DNA from: an uncultured Granulicatella sp.
GTDB lineage: Bacteria; Bacillota; Bacilli; Lactobacillales; Aerococcaceae
DNA length: 7,651 nucleotides
Direction of reading: 5' to 3'
Assembly: GCA_938017885.1 (NCBI GenBank)
Contig: CALIJD010000261.1
Location: forward strand, 1-7,651
The position numbers and the translations under genes are program-made. Below, in pieces: positions 1 to 7,453 of the stretch (position 1 is the stretch's first letter; the number at the start of each line of letters is the position of its first letter). The notes below the pieces were generated by a model, which worked only from the letters and a program-made list of their open reading frames with translations, searched no databases and was not told the origin of the DNA.

Positions 1-687
1 TGGGTTTGTGACTAAGATTCCACCTTTAAGGCCTAATAATTCAGAATAATGAATCATATCCGCTACTTCTTTTGCTGAGTCTACACGGCTGTTTAATTTG
101 TACTCAGAAGTACGTGTGTAGAACGCTGGTAAGTAGTCTGTTTGATAGCCTACAACTGCTACTCCTTTTGTTTCTAAATATTCAAGAGTACGTGGTAAAT
201 CAAGAATCGCTTTTGCACCAGCGCAGACAACTGTTACTGGAGTTTGTCCTAATTCATCTAAGTCTGCTGAGATATCCATTGTTTCTTCAACGCCACGGTG
301 AACCCCACCGATACCGCCAGTTACGAATACTTTAATGCCAGCTAAGTGCGCACCAATCATTGTTGTCGCTACTGTAGTTGCTCCTAACACACCTTTAGCA
401 AATACTTCTGCTAAGTCACGGCGAGATACTTTTGCAACTGGTTTTTCTTTAGCTAAACGTTCTAAGTCAGCTTCTTCTAAACCAATTTTGTATTTTCCAT
501 CCATGATAGCGATTGTTGCTGGAACAGCACCATTATCGCGGATAATTTGTTCTACTGTTTTAGCCATTTCTACGTTTTGTGGGTATGGCATTCCGTGTGA
601 AATGATTGTTGATTCCAACGCTACGACTGGTAGGTTGTTGTCTAATGCGTGTTGCACTTCTTTACTGATTGATAATAACGGATTCAT
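1..687 (-). CDS. psuG: Pseudouridine-5'-phosphate glycosidase (PsuG), 3' end cut by window edge
   Basis: PsuG splits pseudouridine 5'-phosphate into uracil and ribose 5-phosphate in the cytoplasm, breaking the C-C glycosidic bond after a kinase has phosphorylated pseudouridine. The visible 229 codons start [11 protein letters not shown] and run to the window edge; the family is usually about 300-310 residues, so roughly the last quarter is missing. Family motifs seen: [17 protein letters not shown] (residues 22-38, with Glu25), KVSRRDL (86-92), GATTVATTM (102-110), [11 protein letters not shown] (122-132), DISADL (138-143) and [11 protein letters not shown] (154-164). By position, Lys159 matches the Schiff-base lysine of E. 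coli PsuG (Lys166), and Lys86, Asp142 and Glu25 match its other active-site residues; these equivalences are from memory of the family. The ATG overlaps the TGA of the upstream kinase gene (ATGA), and a strong GGAAAGAGG site sits 6 nt before it, inside the kinase 3' end. Leucine is mostly TTA, unlike the kinase gene. Confidence 0.96.
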   Translation of the reverse strand, partial: MNPLLSISKEVQHALDNNLPVVALESTIISHGMPYPQNVEMAKTVEQIIRDNGAVPATIAIMDGKYKIGLEEADLERLAKEKPVAKVSRRDLAEVFAKGVLGATTVATTMIGAHLAGIKVFVTGGIGGVHRGVEETMDISADLDELGQTPVTVVCAGAKAILDLPRTLEYLETKGVAVVGYQTDYLPAFYTRTSEYKLNSRVDSAKEVADMIHYSELLGLKGGILVTNP

Positions 688-1637
688 GATAAACCTCTTT
701 CCTTTAATTGTTGATATTCATTTTCAAATGACTTAGCGTTTAAGTCTTTTCGAACAGTTTCAATAGCTTGGACCGTATAGTACGAATTCGTTAATCCATA
801 TCCAATCGACTCCTCCAAACTTGCTCCTTTAAGAGCTCCATAAAGCACTCCAGAAGAAAATGAATCTCCTGCTCCTGTCACGTCACAGACTTGCTCTGCT
901 TTGATTGGTGTAAAAGTCTTTACGACTCCTGTAGCATCTGCAAAGACACCACATTTCGTTCCTTTCGTAATAACGATATTTTCAACTCCATCCTTCTGCC
1001 ACAATGTAGCCAGTTCAGGAAGTTCGTGTTCGCCATACCTTGTCATGGACTCATCCGCATTGACGACAATCCAAGTCACTCCTTGTAAATTATCTGGGAT
1101 TCGTTTCATCTTTGGTCCACTCACTGGAATAATGGCCAGTGGAATCTTCTCTTGACTCGTTAGCTGTATTAGCGCTTCTAATGTTTCTTGTGGAAGATTT
1201 AGATCTGCAATGACTAGAGATGCTTGTTTCACCGCTTCTTCATGCGAAATAAGCCAGTCAGGTGTCATCTCCTCACAAATGGTCATATCGGCTAAAGCCA
1301 AGCACAAATCCCCTTGTTGGTCCAAAATGGCTGTATAATTCGACGTTATTTTTCCTGACAGTCGGTCAACTAATGAAAAATCAATAATGCCTTCAGATTC
1401 TCTTTCAAGCCATGTAAAACTTTCATCATCGCCTGCTACCGATAACATCTTAATATGAAGCCCTAGTCGTCCTAAATTTTCAGCAATGTTTCTGGCAACA
1501 CCACCTGCACTCAATGACGAGACTACTGGATTGCTTGTTTCGAGCACGAGATTTTCGAGCAATTGAACTTTCTTGTCTACGTTCATTCCACCGATACAAA
1601 GTACGTAGGAATCATTAAATTTCTTGTCCTCTGACAT
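684..1637 (-). CDS. psuK: PfkB-family carbohydrate kinase, probable pseudouridine kinase (PsuK)
   Basis: This 317-residue protein is a ribokinase/PfkB-fold sugar kinase. It shows the N-terminal GGMNVD substrate motif (residues 16-21), a PfkB signature 1 region [15 protein letters not shown] (45-59), the VNADES segment (192-197), an ATP-site stretch [11 protein letters not shown] (222-232), and signature 2 [12 protein letters not shown] (252-263), whose Asp258 is the expected catalytic base in the GAGD anion hole. Length is normal for the family. PfkB motifs alone do not fix the substrate; pseudouridine is inferred from the 4-bp ATGA overlap with psuG, since kinase and glycosidase act in sequence (pseudouridine + ATP to pseudouridine 5'-phosphate, then uracil + ribose 5-phosphate). 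The start at 1637 is preceded by an AAGGGGGA site about 7 nt upstream. A promoter lies about 80-110 bp further up. Its codon use is mixed (CTC, CTT, TTG and CTA for leucine), suggesting lower expression than the pdh genes. Another nucleoside or sugar substrate is possible but less likely. Confidence 0.92.
   Translation of the reverse strand: MSEDKKFNDSYVLCIGGMNVDKKVQLLENLVLETSNPVVSSLSAGGVARNIAENLGRLGLHIKMLSVAGDDESFTWLERESEGIIDFSLVDRLSGKITSNYTAILDQQGDLCLALADMTICEEMTPDWLISHEEAVKQASLVIADLNLPQETLEALIQLTSQEKIPLAIIPVSGPKMKRIPDNLQGVTWIVVNADESMTRYGEHELPELATLWQKDGVENIVITKGTKCGVFADATGVVKTFTPIKAEQVCDVTGAGDSFSSGVLYGALKGASLEESIGYGLTNSYYTVQAIETVRKDLNAKSFENEYQQLKERGLS
694..705 (-). promoter_or_regulatory. 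Ribosome binding site of psuG inside psuK
   Basis: On the minus strand the sequence AAAGGAAAGAGG ends 6 nt before the psuG ATG at 687. It lies wholly within the last codons of psuK. Together with the ATGA stop-start overlap this gives both independent loading and the possibility of translational coupling between kinase and glycosidase. Confidence 0.8.
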
Positions 1638-1709
1638 GAAACATCCCCCTTCGTTTAAATAAAGGTTCGATGAATGGAGGAGGAAACTTTTCCTTCATTC
1701 GGTCTTATA

Positions 1710-1725
1710 CGCTTCATTATAAGCG
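1710..1725. repeat. Inverted repeat enclosing the psuKG -10 box
   Basis: The arms CGCTT (1710-1714) and AAGCG (1721-1725) are perfect inverted copies separated by six bases, so the -10 hexamer sits within the repeat. A repeat placed like this could be an operator for a repressor, but five-base arms can arise by chance and no regulator gene is in the window. Confidence 0.4.
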
Positions 1726-1745
1726 ATAACCCCTACTCCAATCAA
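1716..1745 (-). promoter_or_regulatory. Predicted sigma-A promoter of psuKG
   Basis: Read on the minus strand there is a TTGATT -35 box (1740-1745), an 18-bp spacer and a perfect TATAAT -10 box (1716-1721). It lies downstream of the pdhD terminator and about 80 bp upstream of the psuK start, predicting a leader of about 70 nt. The leader contains an imperfect hairpin at 1672-1700 (GAATG/CATTC outer arms, AGGAA/TTCCT inner arms with an internal loop). The rest of the 250-bp gap between psuK and pdhD holds no gene that I can support. No transcription data are available, so this is a motif-based call. Confidence 0.7.
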
Positions 1746-1839
1746 GCTTTACTAAGAAGAAAAGCAAATGTTTCGAAATCAATTTGTAGGATTGTTCGGT
1801 TTTGAAAATCTATTTAATCAATTTTCCTGTAACAGCAAC

Positions 1840-1869
1840 AAAAAAGGACCCGAAAATTCGAGTCCTCTT
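1840..1869 (-). terminator. Intrinsic terminator of the pdh operon
   Basis: On the minus strand an 11-bp stem AAGAGGACTCG / CGGGTCCTTTT (two G-U pairs) closes a short AT-rich loop. The downstream arm runs into six T residues (1845-1840). It begins about 18 nt after the pdhD stop codon. It should end the pdh transcript and isolate psuKG, which has its own promoter just below. Confidence 0.9.
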
Positions 1870-1887
1870 ACGTTCATTCTAGGAAAA

Positions 1888-3294
1888 TTAAACGTGAATT
1901 GGCATACCTAATGCTAATTCAGCAGTATCCATAACTACTTCTGATAATGATGGATGTGAGTGGATTGTTAATGCGATATCTTCCGCATTCATTCCAGCTT
2001 CAACTGCTAAACCTAATTCAGCAATAATGTCTGAAGCGTTCACGCCGGCAACTTGTGCACCAACGATTACGTTATCTTCTTTAGTAGTGATTAAACGAAC
2101 GAAACCTTCAGTAGCGTTCAATGATAATGCACGACCATTTCCTGATAATGGGAATTTAGAAGCTTTTACTTGTAAACCAGCATCTTTAGCTTGTTGTTGA
2201 GTGTAACCAACTGAAGCAAGTTCTGGATCAGTGAAGGCAACAGAAGGCATTGCACGGTAGTCAACAGCCACTGCTTTACCTGAGATTGCTTCTGCAGCGA
2301 TTTTTCCTTCGTAGCTTGCTTTGTGAGCAAGAGCTGGTCCAGGAACGATATCACCGATTGCGAAGATTGATTTAACGTTTGTACGTCCTTGGTTGTCAAC
2401 TTTCACTAAACCACGGTCAGTCATTTCAACACCAGCAACTTCTAAACCAATTTCGTCTGTGTTAGGACGGCGACCTACAGCAACCATTACGTAGTCAGCT
2501 TCAACAGCTTCTTCTTTGCCGTCTACTGTATACTTAACAGTTACGCTATCACCATTGTCAACAGCTTCTTTAGCCATTGCATTTGTTACGATAGTAACGC
2601 CTTTTTTAGCCATGTCGTCTTCAACAAGTTTAACCATATCTTTGTCAAACATTGAAAGAATACTTGGAGCACCTTCAAGGATTGTTACTTGTGAACCTAA
2701 GTTAGCATATGCTGAACCTAGTTCTGAACCGATAACCCCACCACCGATAACAACTAATTTTTTAGGAACTTCTTTAAGTGCTAAACCACCAGTTGAATCG
2801 ATAACGCGTCCGCCAAATTTGAAACCTTTGATTTCGATTGGACGGCTACCTGTAGCTACGATAGCATGGTTGAAAGAATAAGTTTGAGCGCTGTCTTCAG
2901 TCACAACACGTAAAGTATGGTCATCGACTAAGAACGCTTCCCCTTTAATAATTTCAACTTTGTTTTTCTTTAATAAGTATTCAACACCAGCAGTTAATTT
3001 CTTAACAACTTGGTTATCTTTCCATTCTTGAGTTTTAGCGAAGTCTAAAACAACTTCTTTAGCAGTCACACCAAATACTTCTGAGTGTTGTGCTTCTTGG
3101 TAATGATGTCCAGCTGAAATTAACGCTTTAGATGGAATACATCCAACGTTTAAGCAGACACCACCAAAATATTCTTTCTCGATAATCGCAACTTTTTGAC
3201 CTTCTTGAGCTGCACGAATAGCTGCAACATATCCACCAGGGCCGGCACCGATTACGACTGTATCTAGTTCAATAGCGAAATCGCCTACTACCAT
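1888..3294 (-). CDS. pdhD: Dihydrolipoamide dehydrogenase, E3 of pyruvate dehydrogenase complex
   Basis: E3 is the FAD flavoprotein that reoxidises dihydrolipoyl groups on E2 and passes electrons to NAD+. The 468-residue protein (normal length) shows the FAD site GAGPGG (16-21) with Glu39, the redox disulfide [13 protein letters not shown] (Cys47/Cys52), ATGSRP (147-152), the NAD+ site GGGVIG (184-189), the second FAD motif [15 protein letters not shown], and the C-terminal HSHPSLSE dimer-interface motif with catalytic His447 and Glu452. There is no N-terminal lipoyl domain, unlike E3 of some streptococci. I chose the ATG at 3294 (MVVGDFAIE, as in Bacillus PdhD) because AAGAGGTGA lies just before it. 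An in-frame GTG at 3303 overlaps that ribosome binding site, so the three-residue-longer reading is unlikely. It is the last operon gene, 78 bp after pdhC with a stem-loop between, and is followed by an intrinsic terminator. E3 may also serve other 2-oxoacid complexes. Confidence 0.98.
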   Translation of the reverse strand: MVVGDFAIELDTVVIGAGPGGYVAAIRAAQEGQKVAIIEKEYFGGVCLNVGCIPSKALISAGHHYQEAQHSEVFGVTAKEVVLDFAKTQEWKDNQVVKKLTAGVEYLLKKNKVEIIKGEAFLVDDHTLRVVTEDSAQTYSFNHAIVATGSRPIEIKGFKFGGRVIDSTGGLALKEVPKKLVVIGGGVIGSELGSAYANLGSQVTILEGAPSILSMFDKDMVKLVEDDMAKKGVTIVTNAMAKEAVDNGDSVTVKYTVDGKEEAVEADYVMVAVGRRPNTDEIGLEVAGVEMTDRGLVKVDNQGRTNVKSIFAIGDIVPGPALAHKASYEGKIAAEAISGKAVAVDYRAMPSVAFTDPELASVGYTQQQAKDAGLQVKASKFPLSGNGRALSLNATEGFVRLITTKEDNVIVGAQVAGVNASDIIAELGLAVEAGMNAEDIALTIHSHPSLSEVVMDTAELALGMPIHV

Positions 3295-3299
3295 TTTTT

Positions 3300-3308
3300 T
3301 CACCTCTT
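3300..3308 (-). promoter_or_regulatory. Ribosome binding site that decides the pdhD start
   Basis: AAGAGGTGA on the minus strand is a near-perfect Shine-Dalgarno sequence five bases before the ATG at 3294. The GTG at 3303-3301, in frame and three codons earlier, is part of this same site, so it cannot easily serve as the start. Confidence 0.85.
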
Positions 3309-3324
3309 AAAAGTTTTCAAATAG

Positions 3325-3357
3325 GGAACCGACGTAAACCCATGTCTACGTCGTTCC
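3325..3357 (-). repeat. Stem-loop between pdhC and pdhD
   Basis: Arms GGAAC-GACGTA and TACGTC-GTTCC pair over 11 bp with one bulged base (3330) and a 10-nt loop (3337-3346). It fills most of the 78-bp gap between the pdhC stop and the pdhD start. No run of T follows it on the minus strand, so it is not a standard terminator. A role in mRNA stability or processing is a plausible inference. Confidence 0.7.
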
Positions 3358-3372
3358 TAACCGTTTAATGAA

Positions 3373-4977
3373 TTAAGCTTCCATTAATAATAATTCTGGA
3401 TCGTTTAATAGACGTTTCAATTCGTTCATAGCTTTTTGAGCAGTTGCTCCATCCACGATACGGTGGTCAAAGCTTAATGATAATTTCATGTTACGTCCGA
3501 TTACGATTTCATCGTTTTCGTTGATAACTGGTTCGCGAACGATTGTACCAACACCTAAAATCGCAACTTCAGGGTAGTTGATAACTGGAGTGAACCAGCC
3601 GCCACCTACTGAACCGATGTTAGAAATTGTAATTGTTCCTTGTCCCATATCACTTGCAGTTAATTTACCTTCATGAGCTTTTGCAGCTAATGCGTTAATT
3701 TCATCTGCGATAGCGAACATGCTCTTAGCATTCGCATCTTTGATATTTGGAACGAATAAACCTAAATCAGTATCAGTTGCAATACCAATGTTGATGTAGT
3801 TTTTGTAAACAATTTCTTGAGATGCATCGTCGATAGAAGCATTCAATACTGGGAATTTCTTCATTGCTACTGCTAAAGCTTTAACAACGTAAGGTAAGAA
3901 TGTTAATTTAGTACCTTGTGCAGCTGCAACATCTTTGAATTTCTTACGGTGATCCCAAAGTTTAGAAACTTCAACTTGGTCATGTAATGTAACGTGTGGT
4001 GCAGTATGTTTGCTGTTAACCATTGCTTTAGAAATTGCTTTACGCATTGGAGTTAATTTAACGCGTTCTTCACGTTCAGCTGATCCAACGAATGGTTTAG
4101 CTGGAGCTGGAGTCGCTGCTGGTGTAGATGCTGGAGCTGGAGTCGCTGCTGGTGCAGATGCTGTTGGAGCTTCTACTGCCACTGGAGCTGCAGGGGCAGC
4201 TACTGGTGCGCCACCGAAGTTATCGATGTCTTCACGAGTAATGCGTCCGCCTTTACCAGTTGGAACTACTGCTGTAATATCAACACCTTTTTCACGTGCA
4301 TATTGACGAACTGAAGGCATTGCTAATACTAATTTACCAGGGTTGCTTGCCGCTGGAACTCCTGTTGGAGCTGCTGCTGGTGCTGGTGCTGCTGTGGCTG
4401 CAGGTGCCGCAGGTGCCGCTGGAGCCGCTGCTGCAGGTGCGTGAGAACCGCCTTCTGTTGCGATTTCAACGATTACATCACCAACATGAGCTACTGTTCC
4501 TTCAGAAACTAAAACTGCTGTAACAGTTCCAGCTACTGGAGAAGGAATAGATTCTACTGATTTGTCGTTTTGTACTTCGAATAAAATGTCATCTTCAGCA
4601 ATTGTGTCGCCTACTTTGATGTCGATTTTAACGATTTCACCTTCTGCAATTCCTTCACCGATGTCAGGCAATTTGAATTGGAAAGTGCTAGATGCTGCTG
4701 GAGCCGCTGCTGCTGGTGCAGATGCTTCTGCAGGGCCAGAACCATCGTCAATAACTACAATGATGTCGCCTACGCGTGCTACTGTACCTTCTTGAACTTT
4801 AACTTCTAATACTTTACCACTTACTGGAGAAGGAATTTCTTCTACAGATTTGTCGTTTTGTACTTCGAATAAAATATCATCTTCTTGAATTGTATCTCCG
4901 ACTTTAATGTCGATTTTTACGATTTCGCCTTCTGCGATACCTTCACCGATATCAGGCATTTTAAATTGGAAAGCCAT
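3373..4977 (-). CDS. pdhC: Dihydrolipoamide acetyltransferase, E2 of pyruvate dehydrogenase complex, two lipoyl domains
   Basis: E2 is the core of the complex; it takes the acetyl group from E1 on swinging lipoyl-lysine arms and transfers it to CoA. The 534-residue protein reads: lipoyl domain 1 (about 2-78, Lys43 in QNDKS), Ala/Pro linker, lipoyl domain 2 (about 98-174, Lys139 in QNDKS), Ala/Pro linker, peripheral subunit-binding domain (about 216-254, with [14 protein letters not shown]), third Ala/Pro linker, and the catalytic acetyltransferase domain (about 300-534) ending in DHRIVDG with His505 and Asp509. Two lipoyl domains are also known in the Enterococcus faecalis E2; Bacillus has one. 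The start is the ATG at 4977, preceded by AAGAAGGGA. The reading frame stays open upstream to a GTG at 5022, but that part crosses the intergenic hairpin and the ribosome binding site, so I excluded it. The third linker contains a 30-bp tandem duplication. The domain order and catalytic motif leave little doubt; PDH rather than another 2-oxoacid E2 follows from the neighbouring E1 genes. Confidence 0.98.
   Translation of the reverse strand: MAFQFKMPDIGEGIAEGEIVKIDIKVGDTIQEDDILFEVQNDKSVEEIPSPVSGKVLEVKVQEGTVARVGDIIVVIDDGSGPAEASAPAAAAPAASSTFQFKLPDIGEGIAEGEIVKIDIKVGDTIAEDDILFEVQNDKSVESIPSPVAGTVTAVLVSEGTVAHVGDVIVEIATEGGSHAPAAAAPAAPAAPAATAAPAPAAAPTGVPAASNPGKLVLAMPSVRQYAREKGVDITAVVPTGKGGRITREDIDNFGGAPVAAPAAPVAVEAPTASAPAATPAPASTPAATPAPAKPFVGSAEREERVKLTPMRKAISKAMVNSKHTAPHVTLHDQVEVSKLWDHRKKFKDVAAAQGTKLTFLPYVVKALAVAMKKFPVLNASIDDASQEIVYKNYINIGIATDTDLGLFVPNIKDANAKSMFAIADEINALAAKAHEGKLTASDMGQGTITISNIGSVGGGWFTPVINYPEVAILGVGTIVREPVINENDEIVIGRNMKLSLSFDHRIVDGATAQKAMNELKRLLNDPELLLMEA
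4100..4159. repeat. 30-bp tandem duplication in the pdhC linker
   Basis: Bases 4100-4129 and 4130-4159 are the same 30-bp unit, beginning GCTGGAGCTGGAGTCGCTGC, with one difference (T versus C near the end). In protein it gives two 10-residue Ala/Pro/Thr units in the flexible linker between the subunit-binding and catalytic domains. The near-identity points to a recent in-frame duplication. Confidence 0.9.
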
Positions 4978-4986
4978 GCTTGTACA

Positions 4987-4995
4987 TCCCTTCTT
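4987..4995 (-). promoter_or_regulatory. Ribosome binding site that decides the pdhC start
   Basis: AAGAAGGGA on the minus strand ends 9 nt before the ATG at 4977. It supports that ATG over the upstream in-frame GTG at 5022, since the upstream reading would translate through this site. Confidence 0.7.
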
Positions 4996-5008
4996 ATTTT
5001 TATAAAAC

Positions 5009-5043
5009 TCTAAAGAGCACACTCATCCGAGAGGCTCTTTAGA
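5009..5043 (-). repeat. Perfect 10-bp inverted repeat between pdhB and pdhC, possible attenuator or processing site
   Basis: TCTAAAGAGC (5009-5018) and GCTCTTTAGA (5034-5043) are perfect inverted copies around a 15-nt loop. Three further CTC/GAG pairs can stack inside with a small bulge. It lies in the 81-bp gap between the pdhB stop and the pdhC start. On the minus strand it is followed by GTTTTATAAAAAT, a poor T-run, so at most partial termination is expected. Differential decay or processing of the pdhAB and pdhCD parts is an alternative. Confidence 0.8.
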
Positions 5044-5058
5044 ATGAAATTTGTTAAA

Positions 5059-6036
5059 TTAGAAGTTCACTGTTTCGCGAACTTTAGCTTCAATGTCGCT
5101 AGCACTTGGTAACCAGTCGTTTTCTGCTTGACCAAATGGGAAGATTGTATCTGGAGCTGCAACACGTCCGATTGGAGCTTCTAGATTTAAGATTGCGCGT
5201 TCAGCAATTTCAGACATTACCATTGCGCCGATACCCGCTTGACGTTGTGCTTCTTGAACAACCACTACGCGACCAGTTTTTTCAACTGATGCTAAGATTG
5301 TGTCTAAGTCTAATGGAGAAACAGTACGTAAGTCGATAACTTCTACTGAAATTCCTTCTTTTTCTAAGTTTTCAGCCGCTTTAACTGCTTCACGAACCAT
5401 TGCACCGTAAGTAATTACAGATACGTCTTTACCTTCACGAGTTACTGCAGCTACTCCTAGAGGAACTGTGTATTCTCCTTCTGGAACTTCTTCACGGAAT
5501 GAACGGTATAATTTCATGTGCTCTAAGTAAACAACTGGGTCGTTGTCACGAATAGCTGAAATTAATAAGCCTTTTGCATCGTATGGGTTTGAAGGGATAA
5601 CCACTTTCAAACCTGGTGATTGAGCTACTAAACCTTCTAAGTTATCTGAGTGTAATTCTGGAGTATGTACCCCTCCACCCATTGGTGAACGGAATACGAT
5701 AGGCATTTGACGAGTTCCACCCATACGGTAACGTGTACGAGCTGCTTGAGCTACCACGCTATCCATTACTTCGAATACGAATCCGAAGAATTGGATTTCA
5801 GGAACTGGACGGTAACCTTCTAATGCTAAACCGATTGCTAAACCACCGATACCAGATTCTGCTAAAGGAGTATTGAATACGCGGTCTTCACCGAATTCAT
5901 CTTGAAGCCCTTGAGTCGCACGGAAAACCCCACCGTTTTTACCAACGTCTTCCCCGAAAATTAGGACATTTTCATCACGTTTTAATTCAACAGCCAAAGC
6001 GTCTGTAATGGCTTGAATCATTGTCATTTGTGCCAT
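5059..6036 (-). CDS. pdhB: Pyruvate dehydrogenase E1 component, beta subunit
   Basis: E1 beta pairs with E1 alpha in an alpha2-beta2 thiamine-diphosphate enzyme that decarboxylates pyruvate and reductively acetylates the lipoyl groups of E2. The protein has 325 residues, the usual length. Seen motifs are FGEDVG (27-32), [18 protein letters not shown] (55-72) with Glu60 expected to activate the cofactor, PEIQFFGF (79-86), [17 protein letters not shown] (119-135) with the conserved active-site His129, and a C-terminal transketolase fold region (about 200-325) that includes DLRTVSPLD. The start ATG at 6036 is only 2 bp after the pdhA stop, and its AAAGGAGA site lies inside the end of pdhA, so the two subunits are probably translated in step. 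Strong codon bias fits high expression. A branched-chain or acetoin E1 beta would look similar, but the complete gene set and motif pattern favour pyruvate dehydrogenase. Confidence 0.97.
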   Translation of the reverse strand: MAQMTMIQAITDALAVELKRDENVLIFGEDVGKNGGVFRATQGLQDEFGEDRVFNTPLAESGIGGLAIGLALEGYRPVPEIQFFGFVFEVMDSVVAQAARTRYRMGGTRQMPIVFRSPMGGGVHTPELHSDNLEGLVAQSPGLKVVIPSNPYDAKGLLISAIRDNDPVVYLEHMKLYRSFREEVPEGEYTVPLGVAAVTREGKDVSVITYGAMVREAVKAAENLEKEGISVEVIDLRTVSPLDLDTILASVEKTGRVVVVQEAQRQAGIGAMVMSEIAERAILNLEAPIGRVAAPDTIFPFGQAENDWLPSASDIEAKVRETVNF

Positions 6037-6038
6037 AA

Positions 6039-7181
<1,143 letters not shown>

Positions 7182-7204
7182 TCACAGACAAAACAGGTAG
7201 TTAA

Positions 7205-7214
7205 AACTGTACTA
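7205..7214. repeat. Operator-like decamer AACTGTACTA, copy 1
   Basis: AACTGTACTA occurs here and again at 7416-7425 and 7439-7448, always in the same orientation and only seen in this gap. This copy would lie in the pdhA leader, roughly 10-20 nt after the predicted transcription start. It is a candidate regulator binding site; I do not recognise the motif. Confidence 0.55.
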
Positions 7215-7227
7215 TTCCCTCTGCTAT

Positions 7228-7256
7228 CGTATAATAATTTAACAAACTTTTGTGAA
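7228..7256 (-). promoter_or_regulatory. Candidate promoter of the pdh operon
   Basis: On the minus strand TTCACA (7251-7256) and TATACG (7228-7233) are separated by 17 bp. TATTAT at 7231-7236 is a better -10 box but is then only 14 bp from TTCACA. This gives a leader of about 75 nt before the pdhA start. The fit to consensus is moderate, and a promoter further upstream, beyond the inverted repeat, cannot be excluded. The complementary strand also shows a TATAAT (7230-7235) but with no matching -35 box. Confidence 0.45.
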
Positions 7257-7266
7257 TTATGCAAGC

Positions 7267-7344
7267 AAAGAAGACTTTATAGAGCGTTTCTGTTAACTTT
7301 GTGAATAAAGTTCTATTTTGTTACGCTTTATAAAGTCTTTTTTT
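7267..7344. terminator. Long inverted repeat with T-tract, probable terminator or fold-back element between dinB and pdhA
   Basis: AAGACTTTATAGAGCG (7271-7286) pairs with CGCTTTATAAAGTCTT (7324-7339) over 16 bp, extendable to 20 bp. Inside is a second hairpin, AACTTT (7295-7300) with AAAGTT (7307-7312). In plus-strand RNA the only irregularity in the 16-bp core is a G-U pair, and seven T residues (7338-7344) end the element, as in an intrinsic terminator. In minus-strand RNA the same site is an A-C mismatch and the following sequence is only T-rich (CTTCTTTGCTT). It could end dinB transcripts weakly and block plus-strand transcription strongly, or be a small intergenic palindromic repeat. Confidence 0.65.
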
Positions 7345-7367
7345 ATTCCGATTTGTTCAACTCTTTA

Positions 7368-7387
7368 TCTGTTTTCATCTATTTTCA
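7368..7387. repeat. Two tandem 10-bp repeats TCTGTTTTCA / TCTATTTTCA
   Basis: The two units differ at one base and are one helical turn apart. TTTTCA recurs at 7404-7409 and TTTCA at 7427-7431, so short T-tracts repeat at about one and two helical turns through the region upstream of the inverted repeat. This could bend DNA or bind a regulator; the function is unknown. Confidence 0.45.
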
Positions 7388-7400
7388 GCAAATGCACCTA

Positions 7401-7446
7401 TAGTTTTCACTTGCAAACTGTACTAGTTTCACTTTTAGAACTGTAC
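7401..7446. repeat. Two tandem 23-bp imperfect repeats carrying AACTGTAC
   Basis: Unit 1 (7401-7423) and unit 2 (7424-7446) both begin TAGTTT, continue with CACTT, and end AACTGTAC; about 19 of 23 positions agree once a one-base shift is allowed. The decamer AACTGTACTA ends up at 7416-7425 and 7439-7448, 23 bp apart. The array begins 5 bp past the dinB double stop codon. It looks like a pair of binding sites for a regulator on one face of the DNA. Confidence 0.6.
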
Positions 7447-7453
7447 TAATTTA

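Noticed and set aside
1766..1782. Palindrome TTTCGAAA upstream of the psuKG promoter as a CcpA cre site
   Set aside because: Several conserved cre positions do not match on either strand, and a short AT-rich palindrome can arise by chance.
4010..4306. Ala/Gly-rich open frame on the plus strand opposite the pdhC linker
   Set aside because: Its composition is a by-product of the Ala/Pro linker codons read in antisense; no start signals or conserved domain are seen.
4978..5022. N-terminal extension of pdhC starting at a GTG (5022)
   Set aside because: It would translate through one arm of the intergenic stem-loop and the AAGAAGGGA ribosome binding site, and it lies outside the lipoyl domain that normally begins the protein.
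7228..7242. PerR-like box overlapping the AT-rich pdh promoter
   Set aside because: About four mismatches to the TTATAATNATTATAA consensus; the resemblance is explained by the -10 region.
7250..7305. Two TTGTGAA half-sites (7250-7256 and 7299-7305) resembling Rex operators
   Set aside because: Neither has the matching inverted TTCACAA half at the right spacing, so a Rex site is not supported.
7378..7392. Possible CodY box around TATTTTCAG
   Set aside because: At least three mismatches to the AATTTTCWGAAAATT consensus in AT-rich DNA; too weak to annotate.
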